DNA of 64,000 bases from Monoplex corrugatus (lineage: Eukaryota; Mollusca; Gastropoda; Littorinimorpha; Ranellidae), in contig CM060312.1 in NCBI GenBank assembly GCA_030674185.1, positions 74,485,737 through 74,549,736 of the forward strand, written 5' to 3'. The first letter of the stretch is position 1. The number at the start of each line of letters is the position of its first letter. This document shows positions 33,373 to 44,900 of this stretch, piece by piece. Under the pieces are notes generated by a model. That model searched no databases. It saw only the letters and a program-made list of their open reading frames with translations, and had not been told where the DNA came from. A program made the position numbers and the translations under genes.

Positions 33373-33910
33373 GTATTTGTGTATGTCTGATAGTAATGTT
33401 TAAGCATGTTCTTTTTCAATGGGCATCATATTAGGTGTTTTCATGTTTCCATAAGCGAGACACTGAACTGGCTTACAGTAGGTATTCCAAAGTGCTCTTC
33501 GCGGGCGGCGAAAAGTACGGCAAAGTGCGGTTTTTCACTGGTTTTCAACTTGTTCGTTCTCAACAAAATGCAGTGTCGGAAATAAAAAACATAGATCATG
33601 TTGATCGCCGGGTCAGATATCAACAAACCATTTACACAGTCAAAAAGACGACTAAATTTGCTTTCATCCCATGTAAAAAGTGAACTGATAGGCTTCCATT
33701 TAGTTGGTCGTTTCGTGCGTTAAAAACTTCCGTCGATGATTTCGTCACCTTACTCAAAACCAATCTCGCCATATTTTCCACTGTGCGAAAGGTCAAGGTT
33801 TCAACTTTCAACTTCTGCTATTTGCATACGGATTCAACCACTGGCTATTTTCCTCGAGGACTGAGAACAACGCGACCTATTTTCGCTGTCTCTTTAGCGT
33901 CTGACGCGCA

Positions 33911-35280
33911 ATGGCGGACACGAGCGAAGACCGTTTGGGCGAGCACATGGACGTCGAAGTTTACGTCGACTGCTCCAGCCACGACGAATCAAGCGATCTA
34001 ACTTATCTAGAGGGTAAGTGAAATATCTTGCAGTTTGTTTACTATTACTTTTCGACAGTTTGTTTCCTGATTTTAGAATATAATTGTTTGGAAAGCGCTC
34101 AGCTGCAGCACCCACAGTATCATGAATATGAATCAGCATGTTAGAAGGTAGGGTAGGTGACGGTTTGGAGTGCGGTAATTTTACAGAGAGTGAGATCAGG
34201 CATATGATTAAAGGAAAATGTTTACAAAAGATATTTTTAATAATCCATGCCTTTATTATATTTATTTATAATGATGTTAATGAGAGATTAGCGATTTATT
34301 GTGGTCACGTGACCAACGCTTTGATCGATCGATAGTCGAATCGGCCGAGTGCCCTTCCTTGGCTTCTTGTTGACTTCACTGGATCTGGTTCAGTGTTGTT
34401 CAATAATTTCACAATGTTACACCTTTTTCTTTTCTGCCTTTGTGTAAACTTCCTGAATGGTACCATTGAAACAAATCTGCATGTTTATCAATCCTATTAT
34501 TTTTAGGCCCAATATTATTATCACCTAGTTCAACAGCTTTAAAAGTTTATTATTATTATTAATATTGTTATTATATTTTTGTTATTATTATTTTAGTATC
34601 ATTATTCATTATTATTTATCATTATTATTATTATTATTTCATGTTTACTATCATTCATTACTATTTATTATCATTACTATTATTGTCATCAAAAATAATA
34701 TTTAAACAAAATAAAGTAGGCCTACCAGGTTAATGGGTTGGACACTATGAACCTTCCTAACTAGGCCTATAGTGTTTATGAGATAAATTTTGTTGTGCTG
34801 ATTTGAGTAGGCCTAAATGTATGGGACATTTTACTTTGCCCACTGCTTTGTGAGTTAGGGTAAGGTATTATAATTTTATTTTCAAAGCTGACAATAATAC
34901 TGGTAGGCTTCTTACAGCTCCACACCAATCTCTCTCTCTTGATCCTTTCTCTCTTTGACAGGCTGGGAAGTTAATTGAGCAGGGGTACAAAAGTCCTTGT
35001 GTTCCTGCATATTTTATGTTCTTGTTTTTTGGATTTGTTTTTGTTTTGGTCAGTATTTGCCTCTTGCTCTGTATGTATAGGCCTGTTTGTCCCTGCAAAT
35101 GGGATTTTCACATTACGCTACAGGATAGAACAGATAGATGAACTAATACTTTCCCTCTACACTATTTTTCTCACAGATGATCTCTTCATGAGGCTGAAGG
35201 AGCGATTTCTTAAGACTGGCAGAGGGCGGAGACCTAGTCTTTTGGACAACTTTGACAGGTCACCAAGGCGCAGTGGTTAG
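33911..35280 (+). CDS. Candidate two-exon gene for a 68-aa protein of unknown function
   Basis: Exon 1 is 33911-34013: an ATG in a CGCAATGG context, then an acidic stretch (MADTSEDRLGEHMDVEV, CSSHDESSDLTYLE), ending at a consensus G|GTAAGT donor. Exon 2 is 35177-35280, after the acceptor TATTTTTCTCACAG. Phase 1 joins in frame and gives a basic C-terminal half (DDLFMRLKERFLK, GRGRRPSLLDNF) and TAG. RRPS fits a basophilic kinase site. The region upstream of the ATG is CpG-richer than its surroundings, as expected for a promoter. The protein has no signal peptide or membrane segment, and I do not recognise the family. The gene may continue into further exons by alternative splicing, since acceptor-like sites follow downstream. 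Confidence 0.55.
34500..34700. repeat. ATT-rich low-complexity tract
   Basis: ATT/TTA repeats with short interruptions in the intron of the candidate gene at 33911-35280. Confidence 0.75.
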
Positions 35281-36700
35281 CAAACACACAAACGATTGGA
35301 CGGTGGAATATTGAGTGATTTCCCATCAGACCTGTGGGTTTTTATGGCTCCTACCTGCTCTTGACTTTATGTCTTTTAAAAGAAAGATTCAGAAACCATT
35401 TGATGTGTGAATCTTACTGATGATAAATGGAATGATGATGAACTGTGTCTTAACATGTTTTAATTTCCTGTCACTTGTGAAGGGGAATCACTGATCATAG
35501 ATACTGACAAGTATTTTTTTACATTTCATTACAAAAGTTTTTTGTAAAAAGATGATTTCTGTCTTTTGTGCTTCCAGGCCAACTACTGTGATTTAAGCAA
35601 CAGTGAAAGGTCAAGACAATGATGTGGAAGCTTTTGATAATGTTCTACACACAGTTAAGGAACAGTTAAAGGTCAAGACATGTTTTAATCATTGTTTAAT
35701 GAAAAAAACCCCCCAAATCAGCATGTAAAAACTATGAAGATGACTTCTTTGAACGAATGTTGTTGATGTACATGTCTTGTTTGATTCGATATGTAAACAA
35801 AACGCATTATTTGTTACTATTATCAGCTGACATTTGTTATAATTTTGTCATCTGATTTTTGTTTACAGAAAGATTGAAACCTAATGTCTTGTTTGTTATA
35901 CTGACAGATCATAAAAAACTGATCATTTTGGTATATGGTACGTTGCAGTAGGATGAATGTGACAGAAGTTACTGAGTCTTGCAAAAAGCTAAAATACACA
36001 ATTTTTTTCAAAATAGGTATTTTATCCTTACCCAAATATGGTTTGATTAAACATACAGATGTCGGGGGTTGTTTTACATTGAAAGAGTTTGTCATGCTGA
36101 GCAATTTGATATCAAAACCATTTTTGTAACTTTAAAGTGAAAAAAGTTATGGTGCACCAAATATGTGTAAAATTTGCCATTTTTTTCACTGTGACAAATC
36201 GGCATATTTCGCATTTTTGACATCTGATATCTTTTCAACCAGCTTTCAGATGAAGCTGGAAAAAATTAGGGTTAAATTCCTTAATATGTTTATCATATAT
36301 GATTCATTTCAGTGTCACTGTATTGTATTTCTTAAAGATAATGGAGTTTGAAAATGGGTCCCTTGCCCAGTTGTTTGGAACGGCGGCGTCCAATTTTGCT
36401 ATTTTTTGTTATTTTCAGAGGTCTGTATTTTTATTTATATGTATTTCTGTCCATATGTTTTTTGCACATCAACTTAAGTAAAAACATCCTCAGAAATGAT
36501 TTTCTGGACTTGTGTGATTTTATATGTGTGTTCAAGGCATGTCTGAATGTGGCCTAAAATGCCGTGCGAAATTTTTCTAAGTCCAAAAAGAAAGAAAAAA
36601 ATCATAAAAAATGTATTTTTTATCCCACATTAAAAAATAAAGTATGTATGTGTTCAGAATGAAAATCTATTTCCCCAGCTGATTTTTATACAGATAAGTT
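35281..36700. other. AT-rich sequence, no gene seen
   Basis: AT-rich sequence, possibly 3' UTR or intron of the candidate gene at 33911. An acceptor-like TTTTGTGCTTCCAG ends at 35578 but no open exon follows. A 93-codon minus-strand frame at 35823-36104 has no recognised domain. Confidence 0.4.
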
Positions 36701-36714
36701 CAAATTTGAAAATC

Positions 36715-36950
36715 ACTTTGGAATACCTACTTACAGGATTTTTCACGTGCATGTTTGGCATTTTACGTTTCTGTACGCATGAAAGGTACGGGTCTAGGCA
36801 GTGGCAGGACTGCCCACACACTAACCTGGGAAATTGGAAAAATTTCCATCTTTTTCCCCACCAGAAAGAGATTCAAGATGGATCGAACCCATGACTTTGC
36901 CATAGGAAGCCAATCGTTTATTTACTTGACTACTGTGCCCATTGTTTAGT
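36715..36950 (-). mobile_element. tRNA-derived SINE, reverse
   Basis: On the minus strand the head reads GCACAGTAGTCAAGTAAATA (A-box-like) and then CATGGGTTCGATCC (B box, complement of about 36886-36899). It is followed by a body ending in AAAATGCCAAACATGCACGTG. It differs from the SINE at 8633. Confidence 0.6.
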
Positions 36951-37149
36951 TTAAAACTGTTGCAATTAAAATTGTCATAGCCTTCAATTATGCATAGTAG
37001 GTTGTATTATTGAGCATGTAAAAGTGTGAGATAGTATGTAATTGGCTTATACTTTTTTAAAACTTACTTGTGTATTAAATTCAGCTTTGTTTATAAACCA
37101 CATGTTAAAGATTTAAATATAAGATGTGATATGAGTTAATATTTGTTCA

Positions 37150-38352
37150 CTTTTTCTTACAGGTGTGATGTGCCATCACAGGCAATGGCTGACCACTAAC
37201 ACGATTTTTAAAATGTTTTTTCTACAGGTTTGACATGCCATCACAGTCAGAGGTTGACCACTGATGTGATGTTTTAAAATGTTTTTTCTACAGGTGTGAC
37301 CTGCCATCACAGCGAGTAGCAGACGACAGTGAAGTGGGAGGGAGGTGGGCGTACACGTCATGAGAGGCGAACAGTCAGCGAGCCAAGTACAGTGAGTCGC
37401 ATGTCTGATGGAGGTTTCATTCACTTTTCTATGGATGACTGGCACGAACATTTTTAGTTTTTCTCCCACTTTGCCTCCTTCTCTGGCTCTTGTGGCCTGC
37501 ATGTCTCATTCGAGTGCCACGCCCCCATAACTCCCCTGTGTAACAATTTGTGACATTTATTCATATAATATCACTAATAATCTTTTTCTTTTTACCCTGA
37601 GCAAAGTCTACTTTATTCATGTTGTTTCGTGCATACAAAGACCTTCTCACCTTTGACTGTGTGTTCATGGAGATGATCAAAGTGTGTGACTGTACGGTGA
37701 TCCTGACCACAAAATTTGAGGTATTTTCAACGTGGCACATGAAGAAGAAAAATTCAAGGAAAAACTTCATTTTTTTGGTATGAACTAACCCAGCATGTAA
37801 ATATTCAGATCTGAAAGTTTCATTTTGTTCCTTTATGTTTTGTATTTTTTGTGAATTTTTTCCTAACCCTTCAAAATGGGCCGTCCCTGGGGAAACGCAA
37901 GGGGAAAAACTCTCCGTACCGAGTGAGTTAAAATGTTTTTTCTACAGGTGCGACGTGCCATCGCTGTCAGTGATTGACCACTGACATGATGTTTTAAAAT
38001 GTTTTTTTTCTACAGGTGTGACCTGCTATCACAGTGAGTAGCTGACCATTAATGATGTTTGAGATAATCTTTCTTCAGGTGTGACGTGCCATCGCAGTCA
38101 GTGGCTGACCACTGACGTGATATTTTAAAATGTTTTTTCTATAGGTGTGACGTGCCATCACAGCCAGTGGCTGACAACTGACGTGACGTTTTAAAAAAGT
38201 TTTCTACAGGTGTGACATTGCCATCATATTCAGTGGCTGACTGCTGACGTGATGTTTTAAAATGTTTTTCTGCAGGTGTGACATGCCATCACAAGTCAAT
38301 TAGGGTGAGTGGCTGAACACTGTGGTAATATATTAAATGTTATTGTTACAGG
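37150..38352 (+). repeat. Ten-unit minisatellite of splice-acceptor-like modules (65-66 bp)
   Basis: Each unit reads roughly GGCTGACCACTGACGTGATG, TTTTAAAATG, TTTTTTCTACAG and GTGTGACGTGCCATCACAG. The invariant AG ends at 37162, 37227, 37293, 37947, 38015, 38078, 38144, 38209, 38275 and, partially, 38351. Spacing is 63-68 bp apart from a 650-bp interruption at 37294-37940. Every unit has a T-rich tract just before YAG, and most have CTGAC branch-point-like sequence about 35-45 bases upstream. There is no shared open frame. Confidence 0.85.
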
Positions 38353-38436
38353 TGTGTTCATATGTGTGTGTTCATATCACGCACAGTGTGATGTCTTTGC
38401 ATGATACACATTTTGACTTTATTTATTTTCCAACAG

Positions 38437-38488
38437 GAGAGCTGCCCCGTCAAGACATGATGAATGACAATGACTGTCTGAAACTAAG
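38437..38488 (+). other. Exon-like block, copy 1
   Basis: Acceptor TTATTTTCCAACAG ends at 38436 and donor AAG|GTGAGT starts at 38489. The 52-bp block is open in one frame (ELPRQDMMNDNDCLKL). A homologous block with both splice sites intact lies at 44428-44481, but that copy has stops in every frame, so this is probably noncoding or UTR sequence if it is an exon at all. Confidence 0.4.
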
Positions 38489-39139
38489 GTGAGTATTAAT
38501 GATTTTCAGATGTCAGATGATGTATTCATTAAGGTTATAGCCTGTTGTGAATAGGATATGTATTAATGCATAATATTTGTTTGTACATGTACTATCTGGT
38601 TAATGTTGAATGAGATTTGTTTTCTGTTGAACATGTGAGCTGCTCTATCCTCTGTTACATTAATGATGTGATCATGTCTTCAACTCTTTGTTTCTGACTT
38701 GCTTCCGCTTCTTTATGCTGTCATCTCTTCCTTTTTTACCTTAAGTGTTTTCCATAAAGCTTTCCATAATCTTTGTTGAATAGGATTGATACCTGGGTAT
38801 TTACATTCTTTTTTAATGAACTTTTTTTTTCATTTTTTGCTTCACAACAAACGGACATCAAACACACAATGTGGCAGTGAAAAATGACAAAAAATCATAC
38901 ACATATAAAAAGACATTGTTGATATGTGAACTACATATGGAATGCAGATTATACATAATGATACTTTATATATTGGATGTTTGAAAATGAACATCAAGAT
39001 CTATGCATATTTCGACATTTTTTAATGTTTTATTTTTTCACACTATATCTTTTTGCTGTATGATAATCAAGCATCAACAAACATGTGATAAGAGAAATGA
39101 TATCAATTTATAGTAGTTGCATTTTTAGCTCAAAGGAAA

Positions 39140-39736
39140 TGTGAATTGCTTAGTGTATTTTAGGTACTGTAGGACAGTTTTTATGTATTCTTTATGTACT
39201 GAGTTATGTTTTTGCATTTGTAATCAGGATCAGGTTTTTTTGATGTGTTAGACAGAATGGCCAAAGCCAAGGGCATATCTTTAGATGATTTGCAAGAATG
39301 CAGTGATGAGTCTTCTTAATTTTTTTCCCCCAGATTTCTTTTTTTCCCATGGCCATTGATGTGTTTGTGTGCGTTTTGTTTGAGATTGTTATAGCTGTGA
39401 TACGGTTCTGACCAGGCAGTAGGCTTTATACACTACTACTACTAATAATAATAATAATGATAATAATAATATGATTTTCAGAATCTTTAATGCACGTTTG
39501 ATTTTCTGCGCGCAGGTATGACAGGGGAGATTAGACAAACCTGCGCTCCTTTCCCTCCAGATGGGAGTTAACTGGGGAGGCCTTCCATTTGAAGTCTGAC
39601 GTCCTACACGCTTTCCTGCTGCACCCATCTGAAGTGTGTCTGCTGGGAGGTTCACAGTTTGACTTGTTGCTTTCCACAGGTGAGATGCTGCTTAGAGACA
39701 GCTGATGTCATGTTATCTTGAACTGAGTGTGGTAGA

Positions 39737-39784
<48 letters not shown>

Positions 39785-40737
39785 ACATGTTCGAACTGCT
39801 TAAATGTAACATTAGTTTCCTTTTTTTTCCGTTAAAACATGAGATATTTTATAAGGAATTTCTGCTTTGCTAGTTCATTCACCTTTGTTTTTCATTAAGC
39901 CTTACCATGCATTCTGTCTAAGAATTGATGGCTGTGGGTACGTACGTTAATTGTAACTATAAGGAAATATGGTCTGCTTCGTGGCTATTTTAGGTACTCG
40001 CTTGTCAGCTTTAAACACCATCAAATTTGATGGTAGCTGCAGCATTAAACAATGTAGTTGTTTTCTTGTTTAGCAGTGCTTGTGTGCCTTTATTTTTGCT
40101 GTCAGCAGTTTGTGGTCTGAATTACAATCCACACCTGGCGTTTTGATTTAAGCACTTTGTTTTCCTGGCTTTGTTAATCATTATGTGGTTTATTTTAGGT
40201 ACTGTAAGTCAGTTTTTAAGTATGTTTTTCTGTACATAATTAGGTTTTTGCATTTGTGTTCAGTTTTTTTTTAATTGTCTGGATTGTAAATCGAGCAAAA
40301 TGACCAACACCAGAGGTATATCTTAGATGATTTGCATGAATGCAATGATATGTGTTAAGTTTTTTTTCTAGGTCTTCTGTTTTTCATGGTTATTGCTGTT
40401 TTATTGTGTGTGTACTGTTTGAGATTGTTATAGCTGTGATTTGGTTCTTAAACGCAAATAATAATAAAAACAATGCTGATATGACTTACAGAATTTTTAA
40501 TGCACATACTTGATTTTCTGTGTGCAGGCGTGACACGGGAGATAAGAAAAACCTGCGCTCCTTTCCGTCCAGATGGGGGTAACTGGGGAGGAACAAACCA
40601 GACGTTCCAGCTGAAGTGTGATGTCCTACACTCTTGCCTGCTGCATCATCCAAAGTGCGTCTGCGAGGATGTTCCACAGGTGAGATGCTGCTTGGGGACA
40701 GCTGACGTTATGTTATCTTGAACTGAGTGTGGTAGAT

Positions 40738-40780
<43 letters not shown>

Positions 40781-42363
40781 CTTTGGTGCCTTGTTTTTCT
40801 GCCTGGTTTTGCAGTAGCTGTTTCTGATCATGTTTGTTTCATGTTCATTTCTTCCCACAGTTGATTTGGATACTTTGTGTTTGCTCACCATTCTTTTAGT
40901 AAAACTGGAAAACGATTATCAGTTTCAAACTGGAATACAGCGGTGATTTCTTGATCTTTGAATTTGTGAATGTTACATTTAGTTGTTTTCTTGTTTAGTT
41001 GTGTTTGTGTGCCTTTCATCTGATTTTTGCTGTCAGCAGTGTGTGGTCTGAATCCCAGTGTACACCTGGTCTTTTTGAATTGATCATGTTTGTCAATCAT
41101 CTTGGAGTCTATTTTAGGTACTGTAGGTCAGGTTTTAAATGTCTTTGTGAACATTATTTTTTTGCATTTGTTTTCAGTTTTTGTAATTGTCTAGAATATA
41201 GATTGGGCAAATTGACTAACGCCAGGTGTCTTTGTGTGATTTGCATGAATGCAGTGGTGCATGTACTTAAGTTAATTTTCCAGGTCTTCTGTTTTCTATG
41301 GTCATTGCTGTGTTTCGTTGTTTGTGTTTTGTTTGTTTGAGATTGTTATAGCTATGACATGGTTCTGACCAGGCAGTAGGCTTTAGACTAATAATATGAG
41401 GAAAAATACTGACATGACTAATCTTTAATGCACACTCTTGATTTTTCTGTGTGCAGGTATGACATGGGAGATTAGAAAAATCTGCGCTCCTGTCCCTCTA
41501 GATGGGAAGTAACTGGGGAGGAACAAAGCCCAGTTGAAGTCTGATGTCCTACATACTTGCCTGCTGCACCCATCTGAAGTGTGTCTGCGGGTAGGTTCAC
41601 AATTTGACTTGTTCCTTTCCACAGGTGAGATGCTGCTTAGAGACAGCTGATGTTATGTTATCTTGAACTGAGTGTGGTAGCTAGATTGTGTGTGTGTGTG
41701 TGTGGCGCATGTGCACGTGTGTGTGTGAATGTGCGTTTGTGCATGTATGTGTGTATGAGCATGTGCGTGTGTGTGTGTGTGGACATGTTCGGCCTGTTTA
41801 AATGTAATGTTTCAATTTTTATTCATTTTAATGGGTGAGATTTTATCAAAAATTCCTTTGCCAGTTCATTCACCTTTGTTTTTACCATGTGTTCTGTTGG
41901 TTAGAATTGAGGGCTGTGCGTACATATATGAATTGCATTTGTAACTAAGGACATGTGGACTGCTTAGTGGCTAATTTAGGTACTCACTTGTCACCTGTAA
42001 ACACCATCAAGTTATAGCTGTGATATGGTTCTGACCAGGCAGTAGGTTTTAAACACTAATAAAAATAAGACTGCTAACATCACTTACAGAATTTTCGATG
42101 CACATACTTGATTCTTTGCGTGCAGGTATGAGATGGGAGATGAGAAAAACCTGTGCTCCTGTCCCTCCAGATGGGAGGTAACTGGGGAGGAACAAACCCC
42201 TGTTGAAGTGTGACGTCCTACACACTTGCCTGCTGCACCCATCTGAAGTATGTCTGTGGGGAGGTTCACAGCCTGACTTGTTCCTTTATACAGGTGAGAT
42301 GCTGCTTAGAGACCGCTGACATTACGTTATCTTGATCTAAAAATGGTTGATAGTTTGTGTGCG

Positions 42364-42406
<43 letters not shown>

Positions 42407-42440
42407 GTGTGCGTGTGTGTGTGTGTCTGCGTGTGTATGT
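39140..42440. repeat. Tandem segmental duplication, four 0.7-1.0-kb units
   Basis: Each unit has the 3' half of repeat family R2 (TTTAGGTACTGTAGG to CAGTAGGCTTTA) and a 200-bp block. That block has CTGTGTGCAG followed by GTATGACATGGGAGATTAGA, CTCCAGATGGG, AACTGGGGAGG and GCCTGCTGCACCCATCTGAAG, then CACAGGTGAGATGCTGCTTA. A GT microsatellite and GACATGTT follow. The GTATGAC block begins near 39516, 40527, 41457 and 42125. The last unit has lost its middle. CTTTCCACAG|GTGAGATG looks like an acceptor next to a donor in each unit. Confidence 0.85.
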
Positions 42441-42714
42441 GTTGACATGTTTGAATTGCTTAGATGTAACATTAGTTTCCTTTTTTTTTCATTTAAACAT
42501 GTGACATTTTATCAAAAGTTTCTGCTTTGCCAGTTCATTCACCTGTTTTTCGTAAAGCTTTACCGTGTGTTCTGTCAGAATTGATGGCTGTGGATACATC
42601 TATTAATTGTATTTGTAACTCTAAGGAAATGTGGACTATTTAGTGGCTATTTTAGGTAATTGTCAGCTGTAAGCACTATCAAGTTTGATGGTAGCTGCAT
42701 CAGACAACAATTCT

Positions 42715-43206
42715 CCTCCATTCGTCCCAGTCTTTAGTGGTTCTTCTGTTGGCCCAGTAACCTGCTTGACACTCTGACAGATTCTTTACCACTTTTGATG
42801 TCATTCTGCTTAGTACTCTGACAAACAGTATTTTGCTGACATGACTGATAAGAGGAATGGTTTTGTAGTTGTTATAATCTTGGTGGTTCTTCTATTGGCC
42901 CGGTAACCTGCTTGACACTGACAGATTCTTTACCATTTTGATGTCATTGTGATTTTTCTGACAAGGAGTATTTTGCTGGCATGACTGATGAGAGGAATGG
43001 TTTTATAGTTATGGTCTTTGATGTTTCTGCTCTTGGGCAGCATGATAAGCTCCTGTAGGTTCCAGTTTGTTGACCATTCACATGTGTTCCATATCTTACA
43101 GCATAGGTGGTGCAATGCTTAATTCCTCATTTGTCAGCGGGTTTCATAAGTTCACCAGTGGTGTTGTCCACTCCTGGACTGAGAGTACCTTGTGGAATTA
43201 TTGCTG
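42715..43206 (-). mobile_element. RTE-type LINE fragment (RT fingers region)
   Basis: The minus strand encodes LHHLCCKIWNTCEWSTNWNL, then ELIMLPKSRNIKDHNY and KTIPLISHASKILL, matching the start of the RTE reverse transcriptase, after PGVDNTTGELMKPADK. A 140-bp segment (GGTTCTTCT to GACTGATGAGAGGAATGG) is duplicated at 42740-42870 and 42890-43010. Confidence 0.7.
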
Positions 43207-43352
43207 TGGTGTCATTGAATAGGTACTTGCCATATCCATGCCATCTTTGAGGAGGGTGGGGGAGATGCTGGGGGCAACGAGATATAGAGATGGTTGGAAG
43301 TCCATGGTTGCCAACGCCATGCGGCAGGGCACATGATGATGATGATGATGAT
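43207..43352 (+). mobile_element. RTE 3' tail with ATG repeats
   Basis: GGTTGCCAACGCCATGCGGC, then AGGGCACATGATGATGATG, is the same 3' terminus seen in reverse at 5930 and 19735 and forward at 31432. It is in opposite orientation to the adjoining RT fragment, so two separate pieces abut. Confidence 0.7.
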
Positions 43353-43654
43353 GATGATGATGCCATCTTGCAAGAATGCCTTCTGTGTTGGTTACAGTGG
43401 CGCCATGTTTTGTTGAAAAACTGATTTTGTAGATGAAATGTGTTTTCACTGTCATAATTTGTTCCTAATTTTCTTTCTGTATTTTAGCACATTCTTGCTC
43501 AAGCCACTGATCTCTTGACTCTTCAGACCTTGATTTGTATTTCTATGTTCTGTTTCTTTGCATTCTTCTTGGTTGTTATTCTTACCTGCTTGACTTTTCT
43601 TTTGAGACAGTCGTATTACTTCACATGTGTGACTTTGGTGCCTTTCTTGTTTTT

Positions 43655-44215
43655 CGTCCTCCATGGGGATGCCAGGGGCTCTTTCAGTATAAATAGTATC
43701 TCCTTTTGGGAATTGTGTGCTAGAATTTACCTCTTTTCTGCCACACTCTTTGTTTCTGCCTTGTTCTTTGTTTTCTGTCATTTCTTACTATCATTTTCTG
43801 CCTTGCTGGTCCATTCACCTCTATGTGTTTGATAAAGCTTTATGTATTTTTTTTTAAGATTGATAATTGGGTACATGTATTAAGTGTATTTTTGGCTCTA
43901 TGGAAATTAGATATGCAGAAGCAACTTTCGGTAATTTAGGCCTGTTTTTATGTATGCTTTAGCGTCCTTAGTTATGTTTGAATTTATATTCAGGTATGTT
44001 TTTTAAATCCCCTGTGTGATAAGTTGGTCGGAGTGGTCAGCACCAGGGTTATCTCAATATATTATGTGAGCGGATTCATTGATATGTGTACTTAATTTTC
44101 TGTTCCTTTTTTTTTTCCTGTTGAAGTATTGTGTGTGCATTGAAACAGTTATAGCCCTGCTATGGCTGTATGCGGTTCATGCAGTTTGCTGGGCTTTAAA
44201 CAAAAATAACTAACA
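43655..44215 (+). repeat. Repeat family R2, full + copy
   Basis: CCATGGGGATGCCAGGGGCT, AGTATAAATAGTATCTCC, CTTGCTGGTCCATTCACCTC, GTGTATTTTTGGCTC, then TTATAGCCCTGCTATGGC and TTGCTGGGCTTTAAAC appear in the same order as the reverse copy at 26590-27150. Confidence 0.75.
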
Positions 44216-44299
44216 ACATTTACATACTCCTTTCCACAGGTGAAATGTTGTTTGGAGACGTCTGACATGATGATATCCTAAACTGTTTATTGTAGGTAA

Positions 44300-44371
44300 G
44301 TTGTGTGTGTGTATGTGTGTGCATTGTGTATGTGTGTGCATTGTGTGGTGTGTGTGTGTGTGTGTGTGTTT
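44300..44371. repeat. GT repeats
   Basis: Interrupted GT run with two copies of GTGTGTGCATTGTGT. Confidence 0.85.
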
Positions 44372-44427
44372 TAATTTACAATGTGATGTCATTACATGCT
44401 AACCATTTTGACTATACTCTTCAACAG

Positions 44428-44481
44428 GAGTGCTGTCCTGCCAAGATGTGATGACTGACAGAGGCAGTTACTGAACCTTAG
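44428..44481 (+). other. Exon-like block, copy 2
   Basis: Homologue of 38437-38488 with acceptor CTCTTCAACAG and donor TTAG|GTGAGTATTAATGATTTTCA. Similarity continues through both flanks for at least 60-90 bp. All three frames contain stops. Confidence 0.4.
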
Positions 44482-44564
44482 GTGAGTATTAATGATTTTC
44501 AGTTTTCAGATGATTTATGAATTGAAGGCATAGACTTTTGTGAAGGGGATGAGTATTATGCTTA

Positions 44565-44629
<65 letters not shown>

Positions 44630-44630
44630 G
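44565..44630. repeat. GT microsatellite
   Basis: Uninterrupted GT run of about 63 bp. Confidence 0.93.
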
Positions 44631-44679
44631 GATGGTTTTTGTGCATGTCATTGTGTGAATTTATTTTGCTGGTGCTGGT

Positions 44680-44900
44680 GTTAAAGATACAGCAATTGGC
44701 ACAAAGGTAGAACACTCACCTTCCAATCTGATTGCCTGGGTGCAAACCTCACTGGAGTAGACATTTGTGAATGCGGTTTCTAGTCTACCCAGCTGTAAAT
44801 GGGTACCTGATTTTCTCTTAAGTCAGGAAAGTTCAAACAGTTAAGGCGAGGAGATGAGCCACATCCTCAGAATTAATGCTGGTCTGAAAAAGGTTTCTGC
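44680..44900 (+). mobile_element. Degenerate SINE
   Basis: A tRNA-like head (GGCACAAAGGTAGAACACTC, B-box-like GGGTGCAAACCTC) precedes CCCAGCTGTAAATGGGTACC and AGTCAGGAAAGTTCAAACAG, a core reminiscent of conserved SINE central domains found in molluscs. Confidence 0.5.
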
